From positions 65,125,469 through 65,189,468 of the forward strand of contig NC_088677.1 in assembly GCF_950023065.1 (NCBI RefSeq): 64,000 nt of DNA, given 5' to 3'. A program made the position numbers and the translations under genes. Source of the stretch: Planococcus citri (taxonomy: Eukaryota; Arthropoda; Insecta; Hemiptera; Pseudococcidae). The notes under the pieces were generated by a model. The model had not been told where the DNA came from and searched no databases. It saw only the letters and a program-made list of their open reading frames with translations. Shown here one piece after another: positions 10,461 to 22,238 of the stretch; position 1 is the stretch's first letter, and every line of letters begins with the position of its first letter.

Positions 10461-12668
10461 ATATAAAGCAAAATGACAAAATTTTCATTTCATCTCCCTC
10501 ACTTCAGTGTTACGAGGTATTTCAAGTTTTTACCTCTTTTTTTTTTGGAAAAAATTGAGTACGTACGAGCCCTGAAATCGCAAAATCACTATTTTCAGAA
10601 CAAAATGCTAATAAGGCACAACAAATCTATGCACTTGAGTCTTTTGACTGGAATTTTTTCAAAAAATATAATGCAACATCTTCGTCTTGAAACTCGAAAA
10701 AAATACGTATCGCGCTAGACTTCGTCTTTACGCATTTTTCACGTGTAACCTACCGCCTGCCGCCTGCCATCCATTCCTCTCGTATTCTCTGAATCTGCGA
10801 CTTGGGCAAAACTTGCGCCAATTTCCGTAGCGTTCTCGATACGGTGCTAATAAATCATTAGCAAACCTCGACGGTGCTTTTTTGTTCATTTTAACTCGTT
10901 ATTAACTATTAAAAGACGTATCCGGCGGGAAAAAGCTGCGATGGTCGTAACGGCGTGGCTGCTGCGGCTGCTGTGACGATGGCTGCGAAAGTATCTACAG
11001 GAGGTGCCCTGGTGTTTCTCTCAACAACGAATGATATTGTACTACATAATTCAACGACGTAAAAATGCGCTTTTAATATTTCTCCGGCGAATGGCTGGCT
11101 GCAGAGGTAGGTAGCCAGGGCCGGCGATTCCTTCGAGAATTTTTAATCATTCGTCAAATTATTCATGTTATACTTTTACTCGTCGTTGTCGAAGCGAAAT
11201 TCGGCGTCTTTATGTTCGCGAACTCGAAAGGGGAAAAAGTGGCGGACGAATTTTTCGGGGGTGCGTTTGTTCGATTCGAGGAAAAATACAACGAAATTGT
11301 CCGTACATATTACATTTATAATTAAGTGGAATTCCACGGCGTATCCTATCCATTAACGTCCTACCCCCTCCCTCCCTCCCTCCGCCCCATGCTGCGGAGT
11401 CGACGGTATTTCTTCTGCTGTTTGTACGTACGTAATTTTCTCATGTATTATTCGCTTCAGTAGTTCATAATGAAAAATTTTCAGTGTGTGTAGAATGTTT
11501 TTCGAGGGGCTCTGTGATCAACTTCAAAATTCGGGTGCATAAACGATCAAGTATCGCTAATTTAGTTTCTTTTCGGTCCAAATTTTTTTTTTTAATCACT
11601 CGTTTGTTGGACACCTTGTACACCTATATCATAGTTTCGAATGATGTCCTCGAAGTGTACCCGAGCTGCGTATTATTATATCGTATTTTTTCGTCGACGT
11701 ATTAAAAATGTCTCGTTTTTCAGCTCGTACGACGACGATGAAAATTGAAAATAGAAAAAAAAACGCCTATGTAGCAATTATAAAACAATACATTCGATTA
11801 TTACGTTTGTATAATTCGAACAACACGATGGTCGTTAAAAGGTATTCACGACGACGAGGGCCGGCAACGAAGTGTAAAAAGCGCGGAGGACACTCGAGAA
11901 ATTATATTCTCTTGTAACAATACCGCCTTATTAAAATATACTCGGCACATATAACAACATCGCACAATAAGCAATACAAATATGACATTTATAACGATCC
12001 TCTTCCTCTTCTTTTTACCTCCTTCCCCCTTCGACCGGACGAGGGACGACGAAACGAACAAGAAAAAAGGTTCGAAATTGTATTCGCCGGTTTTTTTTTC
12101 TCCCCATCTACATCGTCTCTCTCGAACCTTTTTTCCACACTTAGTTTATGACAACTCGTTCTTATTTTTTTTTTTTAGAAGAAAGCCACCTTTAAGTGGC
12201 CCAACTTTTTATACTGCCAACTTAATCGTGAAAGCTTTCGAGCTATAAGAAAGGGAACCGAAATGGCATAATACGACAGCTGCGTGACATATTTGAAGAC
12301 CATCATCGCGCGAAAACGTTCTTTTGGACCATCTTACCCGCGCTGCGCTGATGTTACCCCGTGTACCCATTTCGGACATTTTAATTCTTTAAGTAATATT
12401 ACGCGATGGGTGTAGGTAATTCGTACGGTTCTGTTTTTGTCTCGTTTGTAGAGGTGTGCTGTGCTGTCCTGGAGGTATCTAATGGGTTTTTATTATCGGA
12501 TGGTATTGCGTTTGTGGAGGGGGGGGGTTGCTGTTTTTCTGAAAACGAAAGGAAAATGCTTAATGCGAATATTTGCGATTTCGGCGATTGAGAGTTCTAT
12601 TCGAAAATCGAGGCTTGGGAATAGAAGGAAAATGAATTTGGAGAGGGGGAGGGGGTCCTACAATATGA
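10461..12668. other. Less AT-rich unassigned region
   Basis: 10730-12400 has more CpG and trinucleotide runs (GCTGCTGCGGCTGCTG near 10960, CGACGACGA near 11730) than its surroundings. That might mark regulatory or untranslated sequence of a gene outside the window. No open frame looks like a protein I know. Confidence 0.3.
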
Positions 12669-13750
12669 CAGGGTGTCCACAAGCCTGGAAAACCTGGAAA
12701 AGTCAGGGAATTGGTTGGTCTGGAAAAGTCAGGGAATTTCGTAATTTCCACGCAAAATCCGTGGAATTTTGAAAAAACGATCAATTGCAAATTTTGGATA
12801 AGGACCAGTGATGAAAGAAAAACGTTATTTTTTACTTATCGAAACACAAATTTTCAGAAGCTTTCGCTCGGGCTTGTTTTCTTTTTTTTTCAAGGGCAAG
12901 ATAAAAATTTCTAGATTATAGAAATCAAGTTTTGAAGCCAAAAAATGAACTCCTCACGAAAAAACCAATATTGTTTTTATGCATCTCGAAATACAAATTT
13001 ACAAAAGCTTTCACCCTCGCTTGGGCCTGTTTTCTTTTTCAAAATCAACTTCCTTTTTAAAAAAAAAATCATTTAAATTCTAAAATCTTGAAATTCAAAA
13101 AAACTACTCGTCCTCACATAAAAAAACCTCGTTCTTATGCCTCTCGAAATGCAAATTTTCAGAAGCTTTCGCCCTCGTTTCGCTCGAGCCTGTTCTCTTT
13201 TCTTTTTCAAAAGTAACTTCCTTCTAAAAAAACATCATTCCAGTATTAAAATTTAAAAAACCAAAAAAATAAACTTTTCTCATTGAAAAAAAAACTCGTT
13301 TTTAGACATTTCGAAATGATAATTTTCAAAAGTTCTCGCCCACGCTTCGCTCGGGCCAATTTTACCCCTTTTGGAATAAACAAATTTCACATTTTGAAGC
13401 CTCCGAAAATCCAAAAGAGAAAAGAAAAATTTTCACAAGTCATATGAATATTGTATATCAAATTGGCCAAACTTGATGCATGTTTTATTTATTTATTTAT
13501 TTATTTTTAATTTAAAAAGTTTATTATCAAAGTTTAGCTGGTTTTTATATCCGAAGAAGTATCCAGTTCGAAGAGAAGCTTATGAAAAAAATTACACCCC
13601 CCCCCCCCCAACAAAAACTTCTTTAATTCAAGTAGGTATGGGATAAGCATAGAAAATTTTGAAAAATATGCTCTGGAAAAATGGAAAAATTGGTCTGGAA
13701 AACCTGGAAAAGTCAGGGAAAATCATTTCCAGAAATGAGTGGTCTCCCTG
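12669..13750. mobile_element. 1,082-bp TIR element with four internal hairpin modules
   Basis: Ends are CAGGGTGTCCAC (12669) and, inverted, CAGGGAGACCAC (13739-13750). The 6-bp sequence ATATGA directly flanks both ends (12663-12668, 13751-13756). Subterminal TGGAAAACCTGGAAAAGTCA repeats lie in opposite orientation at the two ends. The interior has four ~155-bp modules (starting near 12839, 12985, 13143, 13308). Each begins TCGAAA..CAAATTTTCA..AGCTTTCG and runs into CCCTCGCTTCGCTCGGGCC or a decayed form. There is no transposase frame, so it is non-autonomous. I cannot assign a superfamily. A related element lies at 50228-51334 and a fragment at 38440-38608. Confidence 0.8.
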
Positions 13751-14269
13751 ATATGAATTTTTTCATTATTGATATGTGAAGAGCTTGACTATAATTCACT
13801 CAATATTAAATGAAATTTGATAGGAGAGGAGGGAGTTCAAGAGTACATTTCAACTCGAAGTGATGAGATTTTTATTAGATCTTTTTGAGGTAACATGAAA
13901 CTGTCATCATACGAATGACCACTTCCCCGAATACTTTCTAACTACTGAGTTTTCGAATCTAAGTTCCAGAATTTTTAGTACATAATTTTGTTGAAAAAAA
14001 TATATTTTTTTCTTGCAATAATTTTGATAAAGCAGCAGTTTTTTTGGCGATGAAAAAAGCGAGATGCAATTTTGGTGAAAAAGAAGACTTTCTGGGAAGT
14101 TTTGTGGAAAAAAACTGACTTTGGCAACAAAAAAACTGAATTTTGGCTTATTTTTGTGCATTTGAGATGATGAGGTTCGGAAAAAGTGGCTTCTAGTATG
14201 ACCATTCGAATAAATGACAATTTGAGCCTTTTCCATTCAGGAAAATGTATTTTAGAGAATGTCCAAGTC
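13751..14269. repeat. AT-rich stretch with short low-complexity array
   Basis: 13985-14160 is a low-complexity array of TTTTGGCGATGAAAAAAG-type units, resembling the reverse complement of the 7.7-10.3 kb array. The minus-strand open frames over it are by-products. Confidence 0.5.
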
Positions 14270-14760
14270 CCGCTAAAATATTTTTAGCAGAAGTACTCGA
14301 TTTTCTCTCGAAATGTGAATCCGTTTCGATTGGTCACATCACACCTTTCTCGAAAATCCCGAAAATTATTAGCCAAATTTTGGCTCCAAATTTTTCAAAA
14401 ACGCTAAAAAAAAGTTTGAGATGAAAGTTTTTGATTTTTTGCCAGAATTTTAACCCATTTTGATCAATCGAATGACACTTTTTTCAAAAATTCCAAATAT
14501 CATGATCCAATTTTGAGTTCCAAATTCTTCGAAAATTCTTGAAAAATATTTTCGCTGAAATATTTGAATTTCTCTCAAAATTTTAACCCATTTTGATCGG
14601 TCGCATGACACTTTTTCAAAAATGCCAAAAATCGTGTACTAATTTTGAGCTCATAATTCTCCAAAAATTCTCGAAAAATATTTTCGCCGAATTATTTGAG
14701 TTTCTCGCGAAATTTTAACTCATTTTGATAGGTCACAAGGTCACTTTTAGATGATTCTAC
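14270..14760. repeat. Tandem repeat, ~133-bp unit, about four copies
   Basis: The landmark TTTTGATCGGTCGCATGACAC has versions near 14327, 14461, 14594 and 14726 (spacings 134, 133, 132). Each unit also carries CCAAATTTTGAG..CCAAATT and TTCTCGAAAAATATTTTCGC. Copies diverge by roughly 15-20 percent. Confidence 0.8.
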
Positions 14761-17639
14761 AAATCTTCATTTTTACTCAAAAATTAGAGGGAGCCGACTT
14801 CGAAATTCAACTGCATCTTACTGAACAAGTCACTTTTCGCAAACTTTGGTTAAATTAGCGCGAAACGAACTTTTAAATGCGATCGATATGAATTTTTTCG
14901 CCTCTCGACTTGATGTTGCTTACGTGAGCGCTTTTTGTGTTCAAATTGCCCCAAAATCACACCAGTACTATTCTGAATATGTTTTTGGGGCTCTAGTCAT
15001 TCTGAAAATGGGAGAGGGAGGGTATTTACATTTACAAAAAGCTATGTATTTGAAGTTTTCCCATAACTTTACCCCTTCAAATTCTTAAGATCGGCAAACC
15101 AATTTACACACGTGTATTAATTCCATCTTGATGTATCATCAGGCGGATTATTCGACCCCTGTTCGCAATCCGCATTACTTCGGCATTGGATTTTTCAAAA
15201 TAGTCTCCGCGGAGAAGACGAAGACTATAATATAATATTTTCAGCGCGCGAATTTATAACGCGTTTACGTCGTCGCCATCATCGTTGTTGTCGTCGAGAG
15301 GTCGTAAATTTCGTAGAAGAAATTGGAACGTCGTCGTATAGTGATGTCGAGGAGTAAAAACGATGAAGCAAGCAGCCAGAGAGACGTGGTGGAAGTCGAG
15401 ATAGAGAGAAAGAACACCACTGTATAGCGAGAAGACTGAACAGTGAACAGTGAACACTAAGAGAAGAGTTAAAGAATATATACGAAGAGGTGCAGGGTTG
15501 TGTGGAAGTTTAGCAGCTGGGAGCGCAGTTTGATAAGTTAGGCTGTCATTAATATTTTAATTAAATTTCCATCCCTCAATGTAATCATATCGCAACGTAT
15601 AAAACAAGCTCATTTCATTTACCTTAAATTTTCAGCACACTTCTTCTCTTTCATAAAATCTCGGATGCATAAGGTGTTTCCTACTACGTAAACTTTATAC
15701 ATCGTCGAATTTGTAATTTAATTAAAAATTTTTTTCCCTACCTGAGCTACTGTACTTGCCGATGCGAGCGTCTGCGCAGTCTTCAAACGCACCTACCCTG
15801 CTTCGACGATGTGAGCGAGAAAAAAAAATTCATTCTGTGAAAATTTCGATGTCCGTTTTTGATATGACGATGTGGTGCTGCGGTTTTAAACATCGTGCGA
15901 ATGTTGACGACAAAAGGAGTTTTCACGCTGAGAGCATTACACAGGACAGGGCACAGCGAACGAAAAGGCTAAGCTGAAAACAATACACGCTGCGATGATG
16001 ATGACGACGACAACGTGTAAAAGTATACATACGTGTGTAATACACACGCTATACCAATGGATGGATGTACACCCGTACAGCCAAGAATAAGCTTTTTATT
16101 AAAAACTTTCAAAATATAGAGGTGAAATTTGAACGACCCGTTAATCAAAATAATGTTGCCGGTGCCTTAATTGAAATGTTGATTATACGCTGTTGAGCTT
16201 TAGAGAGGAAAGCGATTTTATAACACTGTTATGCGGTTTGCTCGCATGATGTGAACAATCTATCTCAATTCATTATTCACCGCTATTATGTATAATACTA
16301 TAGGTAGAGTAGAGGTGCTGGTACACATATATGTAGATTGTAGATGTGTGCTGTACTCAATTCGCGTACCCGAATCGAGCAGCCGAGCGCGTAAAGCCAA
16401 CCAGAATATAAGGGCTTCCTGGTGTGTCACCTGAGAGCAGTTAATTTAACACTTTGAAAAGCGTACGGAAAGGTGATAGCGGTTTTCGATTACTGTGCTG
16501 CGTACTGGTGCGCTGTACCACATTGTGTATTGCTTGTATGTACGATGTACCTCGGCTCATCCTACCACCCTGTATAAATAAACGAAGGTTGGCCTTTTTT
16601 TTTTGATCCGTTTGTCGCGTTTTTGTTTTTACTAATACAAGCCACGAGCTTTTTCTCTCTATTCGCAAGCGGTAAATCGTATTGTGGGTATTGTTCTAGG
16701 TGTCACGATGATGATTATTTGGCTATGAAATAAAGGAGTCGATTTTTTTTTTTTCGTTTTTACCCTCGTAAATATGCATGTAGGTGGGTATTTGATTGAC
16801 GAACTACGTGTACGTACCTACTTGTGGCGTTTTTTTGTTTTTTTGACCTTGACTGATTTATTGTTTGATAGGGTAAGAGATCGAAAGTGTTGGGCTGTGT
16901 GTTGTTATTTTTTTAGAAGTTGCTAAAATTCTGGTGAGTGGAAGAAATTAAAGAGTTTTTTTTGTGTTTGTTGAGATGATGAAATCGAAGCTTGTCTTAG
17001 GTTAGTTCAAAACTGCTAAAAAATGTTGCATGTGATTTTTTTTGTTTCTGGAACGAATTTTATTTTAAACCTTTTACAATCCTCGTACCTGAATCAGGGA
17101 CTCTAATATGTCGGAAATAGGATGTATTATTTTTTAGAAGGGGTGAGGGGTTCACAAATTTTGAAATTTTCATAATTTACGAGTACTAGGTACATGCATT
17201 TGTAAAATTTTTCCTAAAAAAATCAGCGCACATGTCTCCTCTTTGGGGAAAAAAATGGAAAAGTGTTGAGAATGTCAAAAATTCCCTTTAATAAAATCAG
17301 ATGGTTAGGTTATGTTTATGTAGCTGAATTTGTTTTTCAGAATTTCGTTGTACGATTAGGTTTGAACTCTTGGGTCTTTTAGTTTTGGTCAAATTTTTTT
17401 TTTGGAACCGTCCCTATCCACCCAATAACCCCCAAAAAAACTCCACTAGTTTGTCTCCAGCCCTCCAAAACTTTAGTTGTTTAAATTACCTTTTTTTTTT
17501 CGAAATTTTCAGAATTTCAATTTTCCAAATCTTGGTATTACTTTGTGAAAAAAAAAGTAAAAATGATGATAATATCAACAAAGTAGCGAATTTTTATTCT
17601 TTTCCAACTGGTTACACGTTCTTTTCAGCGTTAGGTTAC
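14761..17639. other. No gene recognised
   Basis: Mixed composition with CpG-containing parts (15100-16700). A 17-base palindrome CGTGTGTAATACACACG lies near 16030. The short open frames here do not resemble known proteins. Confidence 0.35.
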
Positions 17640-18310
17640 AAAGCCCTGCCTTTTGGCTGAAATTGTTAAAGTCTCGTTTTCAAAGTAATTGCTATAAATT
17701 GTCGCTTCTTTGCAAAAAAATTGAAATGTCTCAATTTTTCCCCAAAAATTGTCCAAAAGTTTCGCTTTATTGCCAAAACTTTCTGAAAAACCTCGATTTT
17801 TTGATAAAATTGTCAAAGTTTTGCTTTTTATTGTCAACATTTTTCAAAAAAAAAAAACACACACTTTTTGGACAGTAACGACAAAAAAGTAATTACTTTC
17901 GCAAAAAATTGACCAAAATTATCACTTCTGCCAATTTTCCAAAGAATCTATACATTCTACCTACAAATGCATAAAATGTCAAAAAGTTCACTTTTTTGCC
18001 ATAAATGATTAAAAATTTCGCTATTTTGCAAAAAGTTTTAAAAAATCTCCATTTTTTTCATCAATTGCTTATTGTTTTTTATCAAAAATTTCTGAAAAAA
18101 TCAATGTTTGTTGCTAAAATTGTCAAAACTTTGCTTTTTGGCCAGAAATTGCCAAAAGTGCTCACGTCTAGTTTCCGTGTCTAAATTTACCTTAAAGTCT
18201 TAATTTATTACCAGGAAGTTGCGAAACAATCTCACTTTCTAACTAAATTTTCAGAAGGAATAAATTTTTTCTCCATTAATTGCCAAAAAGTCATTTTTTT
18301 ACTTTTTAAA
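17640..18310. repeat. Low-complexity array of TTGTCAAAA-type units
   Basis: Repeated ~40-base phrases such as GCTTTTTGGCCAGAAATTGCC and TTTGATAAAATTGTCAAAG are related in style to the 7.7-10.3 kb array but more diverged. No coding content. Confidence 0.6.
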
Positions 18311-21300
18311 CGACATAATCTGGATTAACATTTTTTTTCGGCATTAAAGTGTTTTACTGACGTCTTGTAACTGTATCTTTTTTGGAGAGGATGGGGGGGG
18401 GGATGGAATACGAGCCCTGTATTTTGTACGAATATAAACTGCACAAAATATAGTTGAAACATATTTATGACCTGAGAATACTTTTCTTAAAAATACTCGT
18501 ATTTATTTATAACCATTTAAAATTACGCACTTGCAAAATTTATCGAAAAAATAAGTATCACAAAATGTGCCGAAAACATTGTGAAAATACGTTAAAAATG
18601 ATATAAAAACTCATCAAAGCTATTTAAAAGTATCAAAAGCTGATAAAAAAATTTGGCCAAATTTACCAAAGATTGGATAAAATTGCCAAATTAAAATCAT
18701 TTATTTTGATAAGTTTCAATGATTTCAGCAAGTAAATTATATTGTACATTTTACGTATTTTTGTCATTTTTCATTGGTTTTGATAAATTGACACGTTATG
18801 CAATTTTGACTGGATTCTGCCAAATTTTCCTAAAATTTCGTCAATTTTTGAAAATTCCAAGTGATTTGAATGTTTTTGAAAATATTTAAATACCATTTTC
18901 ATACGTTTGTTATTTTATATCAATTTTAATTAAATTCCAATAATTTCTGGTAATTTTAAATGATGTTACCTAATGTCTTCTAAGTGTTCTAGTAATCTCA
19001 TTTTTAGCACATTTTAACGTTGTTTAATGCAGTTTTGAGTAAATTTTACCAAATTTTTCTTGAATATTATCAATGTATTTTGGTAGTTTTATATCATTTT
19101 TTACATGTTTTTTTTTTTTTGCAAAACTCTGCCTCTTGAAACGATTTGAGTGAGAAAAAGTGTATTTTTAAGCTCTAATTTTTTCACATAAAATGTTCTT
19201 TAATACCTATTAAAATGTACGATCAGACAGCCACAACATTGAAAATCTTATTTCTACTGCAGCTCATGTTCCTGCTATATCAATATACGTATTGTAGACT
19301 GCTTACTACATAAGACAGTAAAGATTTACGTAGTTTTCAAGTCCAAATTATTCTTTAAACATGACCTGAAATCTCCAAATAGTCAATTGAACAACTAACA
19401 CTCTGAGAATTTTCCTACAGAGTTATTTTCACACTATAATCGCATTTTGAAGGCCACTTAAGTTGTGGTAAATCAAAAGATGTTTTCTTTGACATCTTGC
19501 AACGTTTTTTGAAAAATTTTGATACCGAAAAATACGATAAATGAAGGTTTGTAGAATAATAATTAATAACTAGCCACTTGATTTTTATCGCTAATTTATG
19601 CAATTTTTGTGCTGTTTTGAAAAATCTCAAATTTCGTGGTGTCTCAATTTTGTTTTTGGGCACCTGAATTTTTTTTGGAGCTACTACATGGGTCCTTATG
19701 CTTACGTAAAAATTACTATTGGAGTGAATTTTTGTGCGGTAGGCATTCGAAAAGTATGTAGTAATTCCTCCTCCCCCTCACCTCTTCAATCACAGGTCAA
19801 AATTTCAGGAAAAAAATTGTGTTGTGATGTATCAATATTGACACATGTCCTCGATCGGATTTCGGATTTTTTTGCTACAAATTCATTGGTAAACTTTGAT
19901 GGCGGAAATGATGTTAATTTTCACGTCATCTGTCGAATTATTTAGTGTGATACTCCAACAGAGAAAAATATTACAATTTTCTTGCCTGAAACCAAGAGGT
20001 AGAAGTGCTGAGAAGTTGAAAATTTCCACGTTTTGAAAAATGCAAAAAGAAATAAAAATCTCGTAAAAAAAATGTAGAATTGCACTTTTGGTTTTAGTTT
20101 TTTTTTTTTATACGAAATAACGCATTAGAAAGAGCAACAAGGGAGAAGAAGACGACGCCGACAGTTCACTTAGGGTATATAGCGATTTTTCCACCGACGA
20201 CGACCGCATTAATAACCCGAGTAAATTAAATTAACAATAGGTAAAAGGTAAAGAATTAACTAATTATAAACACAAAACAAAGATAATTTAGCATAAAGGA
20301 AAAAGGGCGCTTCGGCGCTTAAAAAAATATTAGATATTTTAATAAAATACTGCGAAAGCTTTTTAATGGCTGTGTCGACGACGTTTTCGTAATTTGCAAT
20401 TCAAATTTATTCCCATTTTAAACATATTTTCACTCGCTTGCCCCCGCCACGCCGTGTTTTTAACCTTTTCGTTTTGTGTCTTTTGATTTTTTGTCTCGGA
20501 AATCAACCCAAGTTTCATCGGTGGTATTGCGATCTAGTAATTCGTATTTACGCGAATTAGTATCGATATGGAGGGAGGAGGGAGAAGAGCGTTATTATTT
20601 CATTTGGAAGGAATCAATATCCGGTATGTAATGGAGTGAACTTCTCAAGTATACACTTCAATTGAACAAATTGTTTAACCAATTTACCTCGGTTTTTTAT
20701 TCATTTTTCATTTCTTTTCGCGTAATTCATTTTATTTTATAAAAACGAGCTTCGTATTACGCGACCCAGGTCAAAACGAGAGAGATATTACAGTGCAAAA
20801 AGTGTAAAGTGTATGGGACTTGGTTATTCTTCGTAAATCCCTCGCGGAGAGCCTCGGTGGTCCTTCTCCTTCTCTCTCCTTTAAATATGTTTCTTTTCTT
20901 CATCTTCCAACAGATTTACCTTTTGTTGTTGTTATTTAATTAATTTTTCTTTTTTATTTCTGTGCGACGACGAATAAAGAAAATAAAGTAATTAAGTTTG
21001 TCTAAAGTTTTTGCACCAAACTTGAATAAAAATAGCAAAACAAAAGGTGGTTTTTGTTTTTTTCCGTTGCACGCGTAGTGGTTGCCGTTGCCGTTGTTGA
21101 TGTTGGTGTTGTTGTTGTTGTTGTTGCCGGTATTTTCGTTTATTCTTTAAATTAACTTCATTTTTTAATTTGAGAAAGAAAAGCGGTTATATAATAAGAG
21201 AGAAGACGGGATAACGACGCGAGACAAGGAGACCGAAGTTTATTTTTCATTGTTGAAAGATGTACATAGGTAAGGTATGAGTATCATGAAAGGAAAAAAA

Positions 21301-21904
21301 ATAGAAAATAAAATTTTGAAAATTACTATAGCGACGATTTGAAGAAATCTTCCCTGTGCGAAAGTGCTCAGCGTGGTCACCTTTGAGACGATCTGCGGGA
21401 TATGTGTGAATTGAAGAGTGGATTCGGTGTCGAGATGTATTTTTAGCGTTTTTTTTTTTCTTGAAAATGGGAGTTTCCTTGTCTATTTTGTTTACAGTGC
21501 TGAAAAAAATTATTGATGAAAAGTCTCGGTGTTGTCGTTTTAGTGTTTTTCTGATGTGATTATTGATTAAGTACTTGAATCGAAATGTTTGATGTTATGT
21601 TGTGAACTTCTTACGTACTTTACTTACTTGTGTATCTGATGAGTGATGAGTTACGATTTGAAATCAGTGTTGCCACTTTTTTTCGTACAAAAAATTAGCT
21701 CAAAAAGTTTCGAAACGTAGTTTTTATATCGTTCCGACCCTCAAAAATTCTGAAAAAAATATATTATGGACAACTTTTCATGCTGAACAACATATTAAAA
21801 AATTGAGATGGTAACACGTTTGCAAAGTTGATTTTAAAAAATTTAAAGTTTGCGAAACAATGCGATTTTTTTGATTTAAAACACGAAAAAAAGTTTCGAT
21901 AGGT
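18311..21904. other. No gene recognised
   Basis: AT-rich up to about 20100. 20100-21250 is more complex and holds a (GTT)n microsatellite at about 21080-21130. A G run lies at 18393-18402. No domain-like translation found. Confidence 0.35.
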
Positions 21905-22238
21905 GAAGTTGACCCATTTGACCCCCTATTTTCACGTATCTGTTGAAAAAGTTGAAAAACCCTTTTATTCGATGAAATAAGCTCCCCACAAAAAAATCAA
22001 AATTCGAAAAAATTGAATTTTCAATTTCATACATAAAAAAAAGTTTAAATTTATTCAGTTGTCTTATTTTGACCTCTTTTTGACGTATATCATGAAAGAG
22101 TTGATAAAAATTACACTCGCAACAAAAAAATAAAAATTCGTTCACTTTTTAAATCTTTTCGAATTTTGAATTATGCTTAAAAGAGGGAAGAGAGATTTCC
22201 TTTGATGATTAATCGTCGAGTTGGAGTTGAAGCTTTGG
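21905..22238. repeat. Segmental repeat, copy 1 of 2 in window
   Basis: From GACCCATTTGACCCCCTATT to GTTGAAGCTTTGGAA this segment matches 26529-26795 in the same orientation (CGTATCTGTTGAAAAAGTTG, AATTGAATTTTCAATTTCA, TTATTCAGTTGTCTTATTTT shared). Copy 1 carries about 60 extra bases (22126-22186) missing from copy 2. Confidence 0.85.

Noticed and set aside
21070..21135. Coding poly-amino-acid repeat from the GTT run
   Set aside because: It is a simple microsatellite without a surrounding open frame.
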